A stretch of 64,000 bases of DNA from Strigamia acuminata (taxonomy: Eukaryota > Arthropoda > Chilopoda > Geophilomorpha > Linotaeniidae): contig OX442317.1 of NCBI GenBank assembly GCA_949358305.1, forward strand, positions 15,752,491 to 15,816,490, read 5' to 3'. A program made the position numbers and the translations under genes. Under the pieces are notes generated by a model. The model did not search any database. It was not told where the DNA came from and was given only the letters and a program-made list of their open reading frames with translations. Below, piece after piece: positions 9,801-20,069 of the stretch (the stretch's first letter is position 1; each line of letters opens with the position of its first letter).

Positions 9801-11750
9801 GTCGTCAACAATGGAGAAGGCATAATCAGCACCGCCAATCGAAGTCAGTCTTGACGGGCCCCAGACGTCCATGTGCAGCAACTCCAACGGTTTGGTCGTC
9901 GAAGGTGTGGGAATCGGTTTATGCGAGGCGCGCGTGGACTTGGCAATGCGACATGAGTTGCAGGAAAGTTCTTGTCGAACCGCAGCCGGATCGAGTCCAT
10001 AAACTTGGGAATTGTTCGCCAAAGTCCGCATGGCTTTGGTGTGGAGATGGCCCAACCTGGCGTGCCATAATCCCGTGGCATCAGCAACGTTGACATTCGA
10101 AGTCTTAACCGGATTAGGGATAGGAAGTGCCTTTGTTTTGGCAACGGGAGGAGGAGGAGGAGATGATAGGATGTTGGAATACATCCGGATCTGTTGTGGT
10201 TGAGATCCGGGAACAGGAGTTGGAATAATCGGGGAAGGAGGAGGCAGTAGTAAGGTGTTGGGAGAGATAGGCAGGCGGAAGTCAGTTATCTGGACGTTCG
10301 ATTTCTGTCTGGACTTCTTTGCCGGTAGTACAGGAAAATCTTCCTCCTTCGTGACGAGGGTCATCGGCGCGGTAGTCGGAGGTAGCGATGAAATGGGCGG
10401 TGTACTCGAAGCAGCAGTCGGCGACGCAAATGGCGAAATTAGTCCATCCACGAAGTAAAGCCCAGACTTTTGCTTCGCCCGAAGAACACTTTGTTTGATA
10501 TCCGTCCCATAAGTATGCAATTCCGAATTGTAGATGTGTATGTGATGCCCACATTTATCAACTCGCGAAACCGAAATTAAATTAGCGCCGAAATCAGGTG
10601 CGTACAAAACATCGCGGAGAAGTACGGTGCATTCACAGCCATCGATGAGTGACTTGACTGGAACATTCCCTTTTCCGGTAACTTTGGAGCTTCCTTGTCC
10701 CAATTCGATATTAAAAGGGACGACCTCAACAAAGTCCAAGAACCACGATTTAACGTGTGAAACGTGGTCGGTGGCGCCGCAGTCAACAATCCATTCGTGA
10801 GATTGGACGAAATGAACGGTAGGAACCTGGATCGCAGGTGGTGCGGACAGGAGATATGCTGCATCTCGGCGCGGGCGTGAAGACTCGCGAAACTGTCCCT
10901 GTTGCTGTTGATTCGGATTCACATTCGGATTCGGGCCTTTATTGCGACGTCGACTCTTGCTGCGAGATCGTGTCTGAAGCGTAGCTACCGGCTGTTGCCC
11001 CGTTGTTTGCTTGCGAGGATGCTGGCACTTATTGGCGTAGTGTCCAAGCTCGTTGCAATTGAAGCAACGCACCTGCGCAAGCGGGCGCGGGGGTCGCGAC
11101 TGGTTACGTCCTTGTCGCCCAGTAGCATAAGCGGAGGAATTACCGGAGTTTCGGTTCGAATGCGACTTTAATCGGAGATATTCCGACAACAACTGATCGG
11201 AGACTTTAGCCGGGGTAAACTCTGCCAGTGGCCAATGGTAAATGGCAAAAGTCGCCTGGTCGTATTCGTCCGGAAGAAAGTCTAAATACTGGTATGCGTG
11301 GTGTCGAGGGAGAATGTCTTCTCCAACATTTTTAAGTTGGCGGACCATAAGGTCAACGCGGCTAAGGAAATCGGCCATTTCCTCGCCGGGCTCCAACTTG
11401 AGTTGCAGGAACTCACGGCGCATCGCCGCTTGGCGGGCGAGAGAGCTGGGGGCGTAAATTTTCGCTAAAATGTCCCACGCCTGTTTCGGAGTGGTGCAAC
11501 CGTCGAGGGCCGACTGTTTGGCCTGCGAGACGTGGCAATAAATGGTCCCCAGCGCTCGGGCTTTCCGACGTTGCCATTTTCGCCAAACGTCTTCATCGAC
11601 GTTGGCTTTCACTAGTTCCTCCGTTTCGGTGACGTGGTGCCATACGCCGTCGGACATCAATAGCATTTTAATTGCACGGTGCCAGTGTTCGTAATTGCCG
11701 GTCACGAGAATCGGCACATGGCCTGACGACTGGTCGGTGGCCTTTTTCAT
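6807..11750 (-). CDS. copia-2 Gag-Pol polyprotein, 1,647 aa
   Basis: Single open frame read from ATG 11750 (MKKATDQSS). The frame runs 45 codons further upstream, but those residues fall in the leader and look unlike Gag. Order of domains: Gag of the copia type; zinc knuckle CFNCNELGHYANKC near residue 228; aspartic protease WIVDCGATDH near 320; integrase zinc-binding region (LWHARLGHLH ... CNSC) near 560; integrase core with D, D and E near 625, 688 and 724 (HMDVWG, RTDRGGEF, NGVAERLNR); reverse transcriptase with YVDD near 1332; RNase H to the end (DIFTKWLSSERLR). This order, integrase before reverse transcriptase, defines Ty1/copia. Gag and Pol share one frame, as in Drosophila copia. No stop or frameshift is present and the key residues are intact. 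Confidence 0.97.
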   Translation of the reverse strand: MKKATDQSSGHVPILVTGNYEHWHRAIKMLLMSDGVWHHVTETEELVKANVDEDVWRKWQRRKARALGTIYCHVSQAKQSALDGCTTPKQAWDILAKIYAPSSLARQAAMRREFLQLKLEPGEEMADFLSRVDLMVRQLKNVGEDILPRHHAYQYLDFLPDEYDQATFAIYHWPLAEFTPAKVSDQLLSEYLRLKSHSNRNSGNSSAYATGRQGRNQSRPPRPLAQVRCFNCNELGHYANKCQHPRKQTTGQQPVATLQTRSRSKSRRRNKGPNPNVNPNQQQQGQFRESSRPRRDAAYLLSAPPAIQVPTVHFVQSHEWIVDCGATDHVSHVKSWFLDFVEVVPFNIELGQGSSKVTGKGNVPVKSLIDGCECTVLLRDVLYAPDFGANLISVSRVDKCGHHIHIYNSELHTYGTDIKQSVLRAKQKSGLYFVDGLISPFASPTAASSTPPISSLPPTTAPMTLVTKEEDFPVLPAKKSRQKSNVQITDFRLPISPNTLLLPPPSPIIPTPVPGSQPQQIRMYSNILSSPPPPPVAKTKALPIPNPVKTSNVNVADATGLWHARLGHLHTKAMRTLANNSQVYGLDPAAVRQELSCNSCRIAKSTRASHKPIPTPSTTKPLELLHMDVWGPSRLTSIGGADYAFSIVDDATRYSWIFPIARKSDVFATFKDFVSRVERITDSRVKSIRTDRGGEFISKTFDRYLADKGIVAQRTNPGSPQMNGVAERLNRTMGDYLRSVTSETGFPHTLWAELAVTFSYVKNRSPHSKLNDEIPYVLWRQRALSVKHFRKIGSKCWVHFTAPGRNKMDPRAWEGFLVGYASNTRGYRVWNPATNTVTESVHVQIDERQNFKRSPFYVPDPYENAPFMEEPSRVTTPSRVTFGDGAFPSVPWSRRRRDSDDESSNDDDEFRHRAPSSASSVASYRSVLEEVEEDIADELPPPILFADDVPEDIGLDVTPDPPLPLYRPRRRLRPDALARQPHTPEASDSELDVDHDIEQFFERYPERDSEHDPEDDPLDNLLDDLLDKAAALPAAAATPAPPLAPLRALHCPYRFIGGDTPFSGWRREEHLRKEQAPGKIKVDVYYYPEHGVRLRSRGDIERYCVAHQLPYEEDIFFFGNLEHQLQEEQPVHHVLMCFREPSTYAEAVKLPEAPKWTEAIDEELTTFKEREVYKEVPRPPDKTILGCKWIFRLKSDATGKIHRYRARLVAQGFRQTMGVDFDEVFSPVVNFVLIRFFFCLLVVLLGWRDLHLDVKCAYLYGDLDHEIYMRIPAGATCTSPDNVWLLTKSLYGLHQSGRMWYQKLNETLTDLGFQKFPACNCVYAFGHSAVMLVYVDDIVLFYASESIRDRILALISSKFDIVNLGPITKLLGVEFVRRDGKVFMSQRSYIDKLLKKFNVSSDALIKVPVTPGTTLVKGSLDNLPDFPYRSLIGSLLFLASRTRPDILYSVIALSQYNNCYDHRHIKCLLQVLKYVANTSDFSIELSGCNSSQLWGYTDASWASDIATSRSFGGYIIYIGCVPIGWSCKKQTSVACSTMEAEFVALVEIVKELYWLDSIYRVFPPLNRLSKPIIFSDALASIQFTNNDIENSKTKHIRVKFHWLREWHIAGCFELRKIPGEINVSDIFTKWLSSERLRNLLSRIFISK

Positions 11751-12423
11751 GATTGCACGGAGAAAAATGCGTAGAAATGGGAAATTGACGCACAATCGAC
11801 GCACAATCGACGCACAAACGAAGCACAAAACACGATGCGAAGCACTTTCCGTAGCACTGTCAAAGCGGAAACCAAGAATGGGCAATTCCTTCTGAAGGAA
11901 TTAAATAGCTTTCGGTTGCCAGTCTGAGAGGGTCCGTTCGACTTCCTGGAGCCGCGGGAAACCTCACTTGTACCACGACAAGCACAACCGAAAAATACAA
12001 CGGCGCTTGCCCGGATTCGGACGAAGGGCGCCGAGGATTCTAATTGTCCCACACCAAAATCCCCACTTAAAATTAACAAAGGTAATTCGACTCTGAAAGG
12101 CAAAATAAGGCGAAATTGACGAATCAGTCGCGGTGCACGTCGCAACACGCGATCCTCGTGTGAAAAACACGGATATGTGCGATTTTAATCGAAAAATCGC
12201 GAAAAAAAGACGAAAATCGGCGATACTGTCGCACTCCGGGGTGCTAAACAGCGGGTTACACCCGTTTCTCGGTGATAACGTCGTGTAGACGTCGTCGCAT
12301 GTCGAAAATCGGTGTAAATCGGCGAAAAATCTGAAAATATAGAAAATTTCCGCAAAATTCGCGAAAAAATCGCGAAAATTGTGGAAAATTAAGGAAAAAA
12401 CGAGGCCCTGGTGTCTTTCCAGG

Positions 12424-12435
12424 CCTCTGCTACCA
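12424..12435 (-). other. copia-2 primer-binding site (initiator tRNA-Met 3' end)
   Basis: On the minus strand TGGTAGCAGAGG follows the 5' LTR after two bases. These 12 bases are complementary to the 3' end of animal initiator tRNA-Met as I know it; complementarity stops after them. The leader from here to the Gag ATG (11751-12423) is about 670 bp and I see no other feature in it. Drosophila copia uses an internal fragment of the same tRNA, so the 3'-end match is worth noting. Confidence 0.8.
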
Positions 12436-12437
12436 AT

Positions 12438-12943
12438 TGTGGTGGTATGCTGCAAAAACAGCACAGACTAGGCAGTGGAAACGCTTAAAAATAAGCCAAC
12501 ACGTACGATATAGCACGCACGAGACGTGCGGCGCGTCGTGTACGCGAATTTGAGCCGGTTCTGGTCGAATTTGCGTGGTGTCTGCACTTATGAAAACAGG
12601 ATTGAAATGCACAGGAGCACACTTAGCAGTGTGCGTCGCCATCTTGGAATAAAAGGCAGTGCGCTCTGGTGACAGAAGCGAGCGACACACAGGTATAAAC
12701 AGATAGGCGATGCATGATGCCCAGTGTGTTAAGACACAGTTAATGCAGGCACCATGCATTTCCCTTACAATATAAAGTAAATATACGGAAATATACTGGT
12801 AACAACCAGTTAAGTAGGAAATAAACACTAAATCATTTGGGGAAAGAAAATATAATAACCAATGACGTGAAAAAGTCCAGGTAGCGTCATTACGCATCGA
12901 AAAAGTGTTAAATGAACGTCCGAAGTGGTTTCAAGGACCAACA
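12438..12943 (-). repeat. copia-2 5' LTR (506 bp)
   Basis: Second LTR, which would carry the promoter for the minus-strand transcript. It is flanked on the right by the AGATC target duplication and then gypsy-2 sequence. No mismatch to the other LTR was found by eye. Confidence 0.96.
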
Positions 12944-12944
12944 A

Positions 12945-15900
12945 GATCAACGACCGGGTGGCCGCATGATTGGCGAGTGGCGTAAGAAGGCGAACGATCA
13001 GGAGGGAGCGTGCCCACCGGCGACGTTTCCAGCCGAAGTTGACGGCAGTTTTGGTGGAGCAGGAGGTTCTGATGAGAAGTGGAGGCAGCGGAACGTTCCA
13101 ATCAACGTGATACAGGAGCAAGACGAGGATTTCGCCTTGTTTCATGTCGTTGGAGCGAGAGTGAGGTCGCCGCCCCTTATTGTGCAGGTGGTTTTGAATT
13201 CTTTCAGGCTTAACCTATTGTTGGATACCGGCAGCGAGCTGTCGGTGCTGAATGCGACTGATTGCAACGTCTTGCTGACCAAGCGATTGATTACGAGGAG
13301 GGCGATTACCCCCACTTCAGTTAAGCTGTTTGCATACCAACACCAGCCCATTGACGTGTTGGGACAGGTGTGGCTGAATATGCATATGGGTGAGGTAACT
13401 GCAAGGGTAAATTTTGTTGTGGTGGGGCGTCAGGGCCCTAGTCTTATTGGTCGGGATGCTGTACACAAGTTTGGTTGGCATAATATTTCTGCCGCTTTAA
13501 TTTCAGGAGATGGACGTGACCCGGCGCCGCCAGCGGAGGGTGACGGAGCTGCTGTGAGTGGTCAACACCCGTCGGCGAGCCCAGTGGATCACGTTGAAGC
13601 GTCGAGTGCGAGTGCCCAGAGAGCTGGTTCCTTGAGTGAATTGTTATTGCGTTACGCACACGTGTTTAGCGAGTGCCTTGGAACTTACAAAGGTGAACCG
13701 GTTGATCTTATTTTAAGACCAGATGCGGTTCCCAGATTTTACAGGCCGAGGCCTATTCCACTACCACTTAGAGATGCGGTCAGTTTGGAGATAGACGATT
13801 TGATTTCCAAAGGGGTGTTCAAGCCAATTCCGTTCTCCGTGTGGGGGACTCCCCTGGTCACAGTACAGAAGAAAGACGGGGGGGTTCGCCTGTGCGGGGA
13901 TTACAGGTCCACCGTGAACGCTAATTTACAGCCTGACCCGTACCCCCTGCCTCGCATAGCCGAGTTGCTTGCGTCTATTGGCAGAGCGCGGTTCTTCAGT
14001 ACGCTTGACCTCAGGCAAGCGTATCTGCAAATTCCGCTATCAGAGAGGTCTGCTGTTATTGCGGCTGTGAACACCCCAAAAGGCCTTATGGCCGTTACCA
14101 GGCTCCCGTTTGGGACCATGCCATCCGCTGGGATTTTCCAGCGGATTATTATTTCAGTCCTGGACGGGGTGCCCCGCATCTTCGTCTACTTGGACGACAT
14201 TCTTGTCGCAACGTGGGATTTACCAGAACATTTGTGGGTTTTGGAGCAGATTTTTCGTAGATTGGCTGATAGGGGTTTACACCTGGCTAGGGAAAAATGT
14301 TTGTTTTGTGAGAGTGGCCTAAATTTTTTGGGTTTCTCAATTAGTCAGAAGGGGGTCAGACCAATCTCGTCAAAAGTTGAGGCAGTTTTGGCAATCCCAC
14401 CTCCTGTTGACGTGAAGCAGCTTAGAACATTTTTAGGGATGGTGGCGTTTTACGCCGTGTTCATTGAACACTTGGCCGACAAGGCGACCCCGCTGTACGA
14501 ACTATTGTGTGCGGAGGCAACTTGGGTCTGGAACCAGCGCAGGCAGCAGGCATTTGACGGGATCAAACGAGCTTTAACGTCCGCTCCCATTTTGACGTAC
14601 TATGATCTTCATTGTCCGCTGGTGATCGCCGCGGACGCGTCCCCTTATGGGGTAGGGGCGGTCTTGGCCCACGTTGACAAACTGGAAAGAGAACATCCAG
14701 TTGCTTTTGCCTCGAGATCCCTCAGCCGTGCCGAGAGTAACTATGCGCACATCGACAAGGAGGCGCTGTCGGTTGTATTCGCGGTGAAAAAGTTCCATAT
14801 ATACCTTATGGGCAGGGAGTTCACCATCTACACCGACCATAAGCCCTTGTTGGGCATTTTGGGGTCTGACCGACCAATTCCGTTGGTGGTCAGCCCCAGA
14901 ATGCTCCGTTGGGCCCTCCTTTTGTCAGCTTACTCTTATGTGTTGCGGTATCGCAGGGGAGCCGACAATTCCAATGCTGATGTCCTCAGCAGATTCCCTT
15001 GCGATCCGGCGCCAGCTGAGGTTGATGACCGACCGGTATTTTTGGTCGAGATGGAGGGGGAGAACTTGTTGACAGCGGTGGAAGTCGCGAAGGCGACAGC
15101 AGTCGACACAGAGTTGACTGTGGTGGTTGCTGCGGTCCGTGGAGGAGATTTTGCCTCGCTTGCAGGTCGCCCTGAGTTGGCTGTTTATGCCAACCGTTTC
15201 GAGGAACTTTCACTTATGGCGGGAGTCCTCTTGTGGGGGGCTAGAGTGGTGGTACCTGGGGCCTTGCAGCCTAGGATGCTGCGGCTCCTTCATGAAAGCC
15301 ATCCCGGCATTGTGGCCATGAAAAAGAGGGCCCGCAGTGCCGTGTGGTGGGCGGGAATTACCCCGCAAATCATTAACTTCGTGCAGAAGTGCGTCATCTG
15401 CGCGCAAAGCAGACCTTTGCCGCCACACGCACTGCCTATTTCATGGCCGCGTGCCGAGGAGCCGTGGGCCCGTGTGCACATCGACTACGTCGGTCCCATT
15501 CAGTCCCAGATGGTTTTAGTGTTGGTTGACGCCTACTCTGGATGGATCGAGGCGAGGGCGACGCGAACGGCCACTTCAGCGACCACAATTTCGATTCTCA
15601 GGCGTGTGTTTAGTACTTTTGGGCTCCCGCACCTTTTGGTCAGCGATAACGGAGCCCAGTTCACGTCTGCAGAGTTTGCCAGTTTTTTGAGGAGAAATGG
15701 GGTCGACCATATGTTCTCCCCCCCATACCACGCCCAGTCTAACGGGCAGGCGGAACGTGCGGTGCGTTGGGTCAAGGACCGTTTCCGGCCGGGGGTTGTT
15801 TTGGAGAGGAGCGGCGAGGTCGTCTATCGCTTGAGGGATGTCCAGACCAACAAGCAAGTGGTCAGACACCTGAACCACGTGAGGAGACGCGATGCGGCGG

Positions 15901-16601
15901 ACCCGAGCGAAGTGGTGACTTCAGTGCCGGTCGTGGCGCCGGTTACTCCCGAAGGTGGGGGCGAGTTGAGGCTTTACACCTATGCGCCGTTGCCAGGGAC
16001 GCCACCCGTCCTGTTGCCCCCAACACCACCAACACCACAGACGCCACCGCAACCTGTTCTCACCCCACCGCAAGTTGTGAGGCTCCCAACACCCGTGCAG
16101 ACACCTGTAGGAGCCCAAGTGGTACCAGTGGGCGGTCAAGTTCCAGTGCTAGCCCCGGAGGCGCCACCCGCGCCGACGATGGCCGAGGAGGTAGCGGTCG
16201 ATCAGCAGATGGAGGAACCCCACCGCGACGCCGTCAACTTGCAACAGAGACCCAGAACGCGCGCGGCCAGGAACATCGAAATTAATTACAAAGACCTGTC
16301 CTCGGGGGAGGAGGAAGATGACGAGGAGACGGTTTTGGCCAGCTACCGCAATGCACCAGTGGCGAGACTACCCAAACACGGACTAAAAGTCGCTGAGATG
16401 GTCCGGAGGGAGCCCATACAAGATCCAGACCAACCTGGTCCAAGTGGGACGGCGGATCCTTTGGAGAGAGGGGCGCCACGCACCACCTTACCAACGAAGA
16501 AGACTAGTAAAGGGGCTCCAGAAAAAGCGCAACTCTACAGTAAGGAGGACGCGGAGCGGACTCGCCTGTTGTTGCGCCGGATGGCAGACAAAGAAAAGTA
16601 A
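12945..16601 (+). pseudogene. gypsy-2 Pol: protease, RT, RNase H, deleted integrase, tail
   Basis: Continues gypsy-2 gag-pol after copia-2. Visible in order: linker; aspartic protease LLLDTGSELS; reverse transcriptase with GDYRSTVN, LPFGTMPSAG and YLDD (near 14190); RNase H with ADASPYGVGAVL and TDHKPLLGIL; integrase zinc finger H-H-C-C (HESH ... CVIC); core with HIDYVG, VSDNGAQF and NGQAERAVRW. Right after WVKDR (near 15780) about 84 residues present in gypsy-1 and gypsy-4 are missing in frame, from the LxKFTKGDLEL region to TPPW. The frame continues through the proline-rich linker and the conserved tail to the stop at 16599-16601. Integrase function is probably lost or impaired. Confidence 0.92.
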
Positions 16602-16830
16602 TGATGGAGCCAAATAGTGTTGTTGTGGAAAGGGAAGAAAACTGTTTGAAACTGTATAAAAAGGTCGTTTTTATTTGCAATGAGACAAGAATTGTAGTTT
16701 GTGTTTTCTTGGCTCAAATTGAAAATTGTAAAGTATTTTATTGGAGAAGTTTTAATTATTAGATGTGGCTATTTGGGTTAATTTGAAAAGTGTGAAATTA
16801 CAAGTTGTAAACATTGTAACTGGGGAGGAA

Positions 16831-17043
16831 TGTTAGATTCTGATTATAAATTAACTATTAAGTGTGAATTGACTGTGTTATATGATTGTTGTAACAATGT
16901 GCCATGGTTGGTGATTGTTTGGAAACTAACCATGGCAACACATATTCTGGAATTCAGTTGTGTACGATGAGTTCATTAAATGAGAGTGAACATGTTTTCC
17001 GTGTCTAAATTAAAGAGTGACATCGAGTTGTAAGAACTCTTCA
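16831..17043 (+). repeat. gypsy-2 3' LTR with polypurine tract
   Basis: Begins TGTTAGATTCTG after the tract TGGGGAGGAA (16821-16830) and ends AACTCTTCA, followed by AATCC of the satellite. It is identical to 4856-5068 as far as I can see. Bases 16602-16820 are AT-rich 3' untranslated sequence. Confidence 0.95.
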
Positions 17044-19408
17044 AATCCGTCAAAATCCGTCAAAATCCGTCAAATTTTGTCAAAATCCGTCAAATTTTGT
17101 CACATTCCGTCAAATTCCGTCAAAATCCGTCAAAATCCGTTAAAATCCGTCAAATTCCGTCAAATTCCGTCAAATTCCGTCAAATTCCGTCAAATTCCGT
17201 CAAAATCCGTCAAAATCCGTGAAATTCCGTCAAAATCCATCAAATTTTGTCAAAATCCGTCAAATTCCGTCAAATTCCGTCAAATTCCGTCAAATTCTGT
17301 CAAAATCCATCAAAATCCGTCAAATTTTGTCAAAATCCGTCAAAATCCGTCAAAATCCGTCAAATTCCGTCAAATTCTGTCAAATTCCGTCAAATTCCGT
17401 CAAATTCCGTCAAAATTCGTCAAAATCCGTCAAAATCCGTCAAAATCCGTCAAATTTTGTCAAAATCTGTCAAATTCTGTCAAATTCCGTCAAATTCCGT
17501 CAAATTCCGTCAAAATTCGTCAAAATCCGTCAAAATCCGTCAAATTCCGTCAAATTTTGTCAAAATCCGTCAAAATCCGTCAAAATCTGTCAAATTCCGT
17601 CAAATTCCGTCAAATTCTGTCAAATTCTGTCAAATTCCGTCAAATTCCGTCAAATTCCGTCAAAATCCGTCAAAATCCGTCAAATTCCGTCAAAATCCAT
17701 CAAATTTTGTCAAAATCCGTCAAATTCCGTCAAATTCCGTCAAATTCCGTCAAATTCCGTCAAAATCCGTCAAAATCCGTCAAATTTTGTCAAAATCCGT
17801 CAAAATCCGTCAAAATCCGTCAAAATCCGTCAAATTCTGTCAAATTCCGTCAAATTCCGTCAAATTCCGTCAAAATTCGTCAAAATCCGTCAAAATCCGT
17901 CAAAATCCGTCAAATTTTGTCAAAATCCGTCAAATTCCGTCAAATTTTGTCACATTCCGTCAAAATCCGTCAAAATCCGTCAAAATCCGTCAAAATCTGT
18001 CAAATTCCGTCAAAATCCGTCAAATTCCGTCAAATTTTGTCAAATTCCGTCAAAATCCATCAAAATCCGTCAAATTTTGTCAAAATCCGTCAAAATCCGT
18101 CAAAATCCGTCAAATTCCGTCAAAATCCGTCAAAATCCGTCAAATTCCGTCAAAATCCATCAAATTTTGTCAAAATCCGTCAAAATCCGTCAAATTCCGT
18201 CAAATTTTGTCAAACTTTGTCAAAATCCGTCAAAATCCGTCAAAATCCATCAAATTTTGTCAAAATCTGTCAAATTCCGTCAAATTCCGTCAAATTTTGT
18301 CAAATTCCGTCAAAATCCATCAAAATCCGTCAAATTTTGTCAAAATCCGTCAAAATCCGTCAAAATCCGTCAAATTCCGTCAAAATCCGTCAAAATCCGT
18401 CAAATTCCGTCAAAATCCATCAAATTTTGTCAAAATCCGTCAAATTCCGTCAAATTCCGTCAAATTCCGTCAAATTCCGTCAAAATCCATCAAAATCCGT
18501 CAAATTTTGTCAAAATCCGTCAAAATCCGTCAAAATCCGTCAAATTCCGTCAAATTCTGTCAAATTCCGTCAAATTCCGTCAAATTCCGTCAAAATTCGT
18601 CAAAATCCGTCAAAATCCGTCAAAATCCGTCAAATTTTGTCAAAATCCGTCAAATTCCGTCAAATTTTGTCACATTCCGTCAAATTCCGTCAAAATCCGT
18701 CAAAATCCGTCAAAATCCGTCAAAATCCGTCAAAATCCGTCAAAATCCGTCAAATTTTGTCAAAATCCGTCAAATTTTGTCAAATTTTGTCACATTCCGT
18801 CAAAATCCGTCAAAATCCGTCAAATTTTGTCAAAATCCGTCAAATTCCGTCAAATTCCGTCAAATTCCGTCAAAATCCATCAAAATCCGTCAAAATCCGT
18901 CAAATTTTGTCAAAATCCGTCAAATTTTGTCAAAATCCGTCAAATTCCGTCAAATTTTGTCACATTCCGTCAAAATCTGTCAAATTCCGTCAAAATCCGT
19001 CAAAATCCGTCAAATTCCGTCAAATTCCGTCAAATTTTGTCAAATTTTGTCAAAATCCGTCAAAATCCGTCAAAATCCGTCAAATTTTGTCAAAATCCGT
19101 CAAATTCCGTCAAATTCCGTCAAAATCCGTCAAAATCCGTCAAATTCCGTCAAAATCCATCAAATTTTGTCAAATTCCGTCAAATTTTGTCAAATTTTGT
19201 CAAAATCCGTCAAAATCCGTCAAATTCCGTCAAATTCCGTCAAAATCCGTCAAATTTTGTCAAAATCCGTCAAATTCCGTCAAAATCCGTCAAATTCCGT
19301 CAAATTTTGTCAAATTTCGTCAAAATTTGTCAAAATCCGTCAAAATCCGTCAAATTTTGTCAAATTTTGTCAAATTCCGTCAAATTCCGTCAAATTCCGT
19401 CAAATTTT
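17044..19408 (+). repeat. 10-bp satellite, block A2 (about 236 units)
   Basis: Same unit and strand as A1, again in unbroken 10-bp register over the whole block. Variant strings are shared with A1: the region around 17830-18000 repeats, unit for unit with few changes, the order seen around 4490-4670, including the pair AAATTTTGTC-ACATTCCGTC. A1 and A2 were one array before gypsy-2 inserted. Confidence 0.97.
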
Positions 19409-19624
19409 TGCAGTGTTTAGCCTAATTAGTGTGTAACAATCTGATGATGTTAAGATACAAGCAATTGTAATTAGTAATAATGGATTTATCAGACAATGCT
19501 TTTGTAACCATAGTGACTTAAGTTCTAGAACTCAGTATATGAATGTGATGAATAAACGAGAGTTGTGCATGAGTTTTCTCCTATGAAGTCAATGTTTGTT
19601 CTTGAGAAGAGACAGGACACATCA
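19409..19624 (+). repeat. gypsy-3 5' LTR (216 bp)
   Basis: Starts TGCAGTGTTTAGCC and ends GACACATCA. An AATAAA lies near 19552. It matches 25072-25287 by eye. Confidence 0.94.
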
Positions 19625-20069
19625 GTGGTATCCACGATGTCGGGACGAGCGCCACGTTAACTGAGCAAAGAGAGTGGGGAGTGACATTCTCCCAATTGTG
19701 AGTTTTGTTCGTTTTTGGCCGTTTTTTTTTTTTTTTTGGGCCGTTTTTGGGTCGGCGACGCGTTCGAGAGAGAACTCGGCTGACAAGCGACGACAGTTGC
19801 CACAGTGGGCACAGCAGCGAGCTGCGAGCCGCGCCGGGTGTTGCCTGGACGAGAATTGGGAAGAAAAAGCTGCGACAATCGTGATTTTCGAAGGCGAGTC
19901 ACGCGACGACAGAGAGGCCGACTGGAGAGTTGCGGCCACGAGAACGTTGTACACGGTACATACGGCGACGTGTTGCGGTTTGTACCCGGCGTGTCGAGTG
20001 AAGGCGGCACGAAGAACGGCTGCTCGAATCGATTTTTGAAGAGAAGCCGCGTGTCGAAGCCTGATTCGA
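19625..20069 (+). other. gypsy-3 leader with primer-binding site
   Basis: TGGTATCCACGA (19626-19637) is the same 12-nt primer site as in the other copies. The leader holds an uninterrupted run of 16 T (19722-19737) and is GC-rich after it. No upstream gene is supported. Confidence 0.8.

Larger units (their letters stand above)
6255..12943 (-). mobile_element. copia-2, complete Ty1/copia element
   Basis: Full-length element of 6,689 bp on the minus strand. It has two 506-bp LTRs, identical where I compared them, and a 5-bp target duplication AGATC (6250-6254 and 12944-12948). Inside are an initiator-tRNA-Met-type primer site, one uninterrupted Gag-Pol frame and a polypurine tract next to the 3' LTR. 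The + strand reads TGTGGTGG at the left end and GACCAACA at the right. Nothing visible prevents activity, so this is the best candidate for a live element in the window. Confidence 0.97.
4856..17043 (+). mobile_element. gypsy-2, Ty3/gypsy element split by copia-2
   Basis: Bounded by 213-bp LTRs that appear identical and by a 5-bp target duplication AATCC (4851-4855 and 17044-17048), showing insertion into the 10-bp satellite. Removing copia-2 (6255-12943 and one AGATC copy) leaves an element of about 5.5 kb. It carries a one-base frameshift near 6241, judged against gypsy-4, and an internal deletion in integrase, so it is not autonomous. The identical LTRs nevertheless indicate a recent insertion. 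Confidence 0.95.

Noticed and set aside
11751-11885. 45-residue extension of copia-2 Gag-Pol
   Set aside because: In frame and open, but cysteine- and arginine-rich and unlike a Gag start; MKKATDQSS is the better start.
19722-19737. Run of 16 T as a poly(A) tail of an inserted non-LTR element
   Set aside because: No associated retroelement body or target duplication; it sits inside the gypsy-3 leader and may be a slippage-prone homopolymer.
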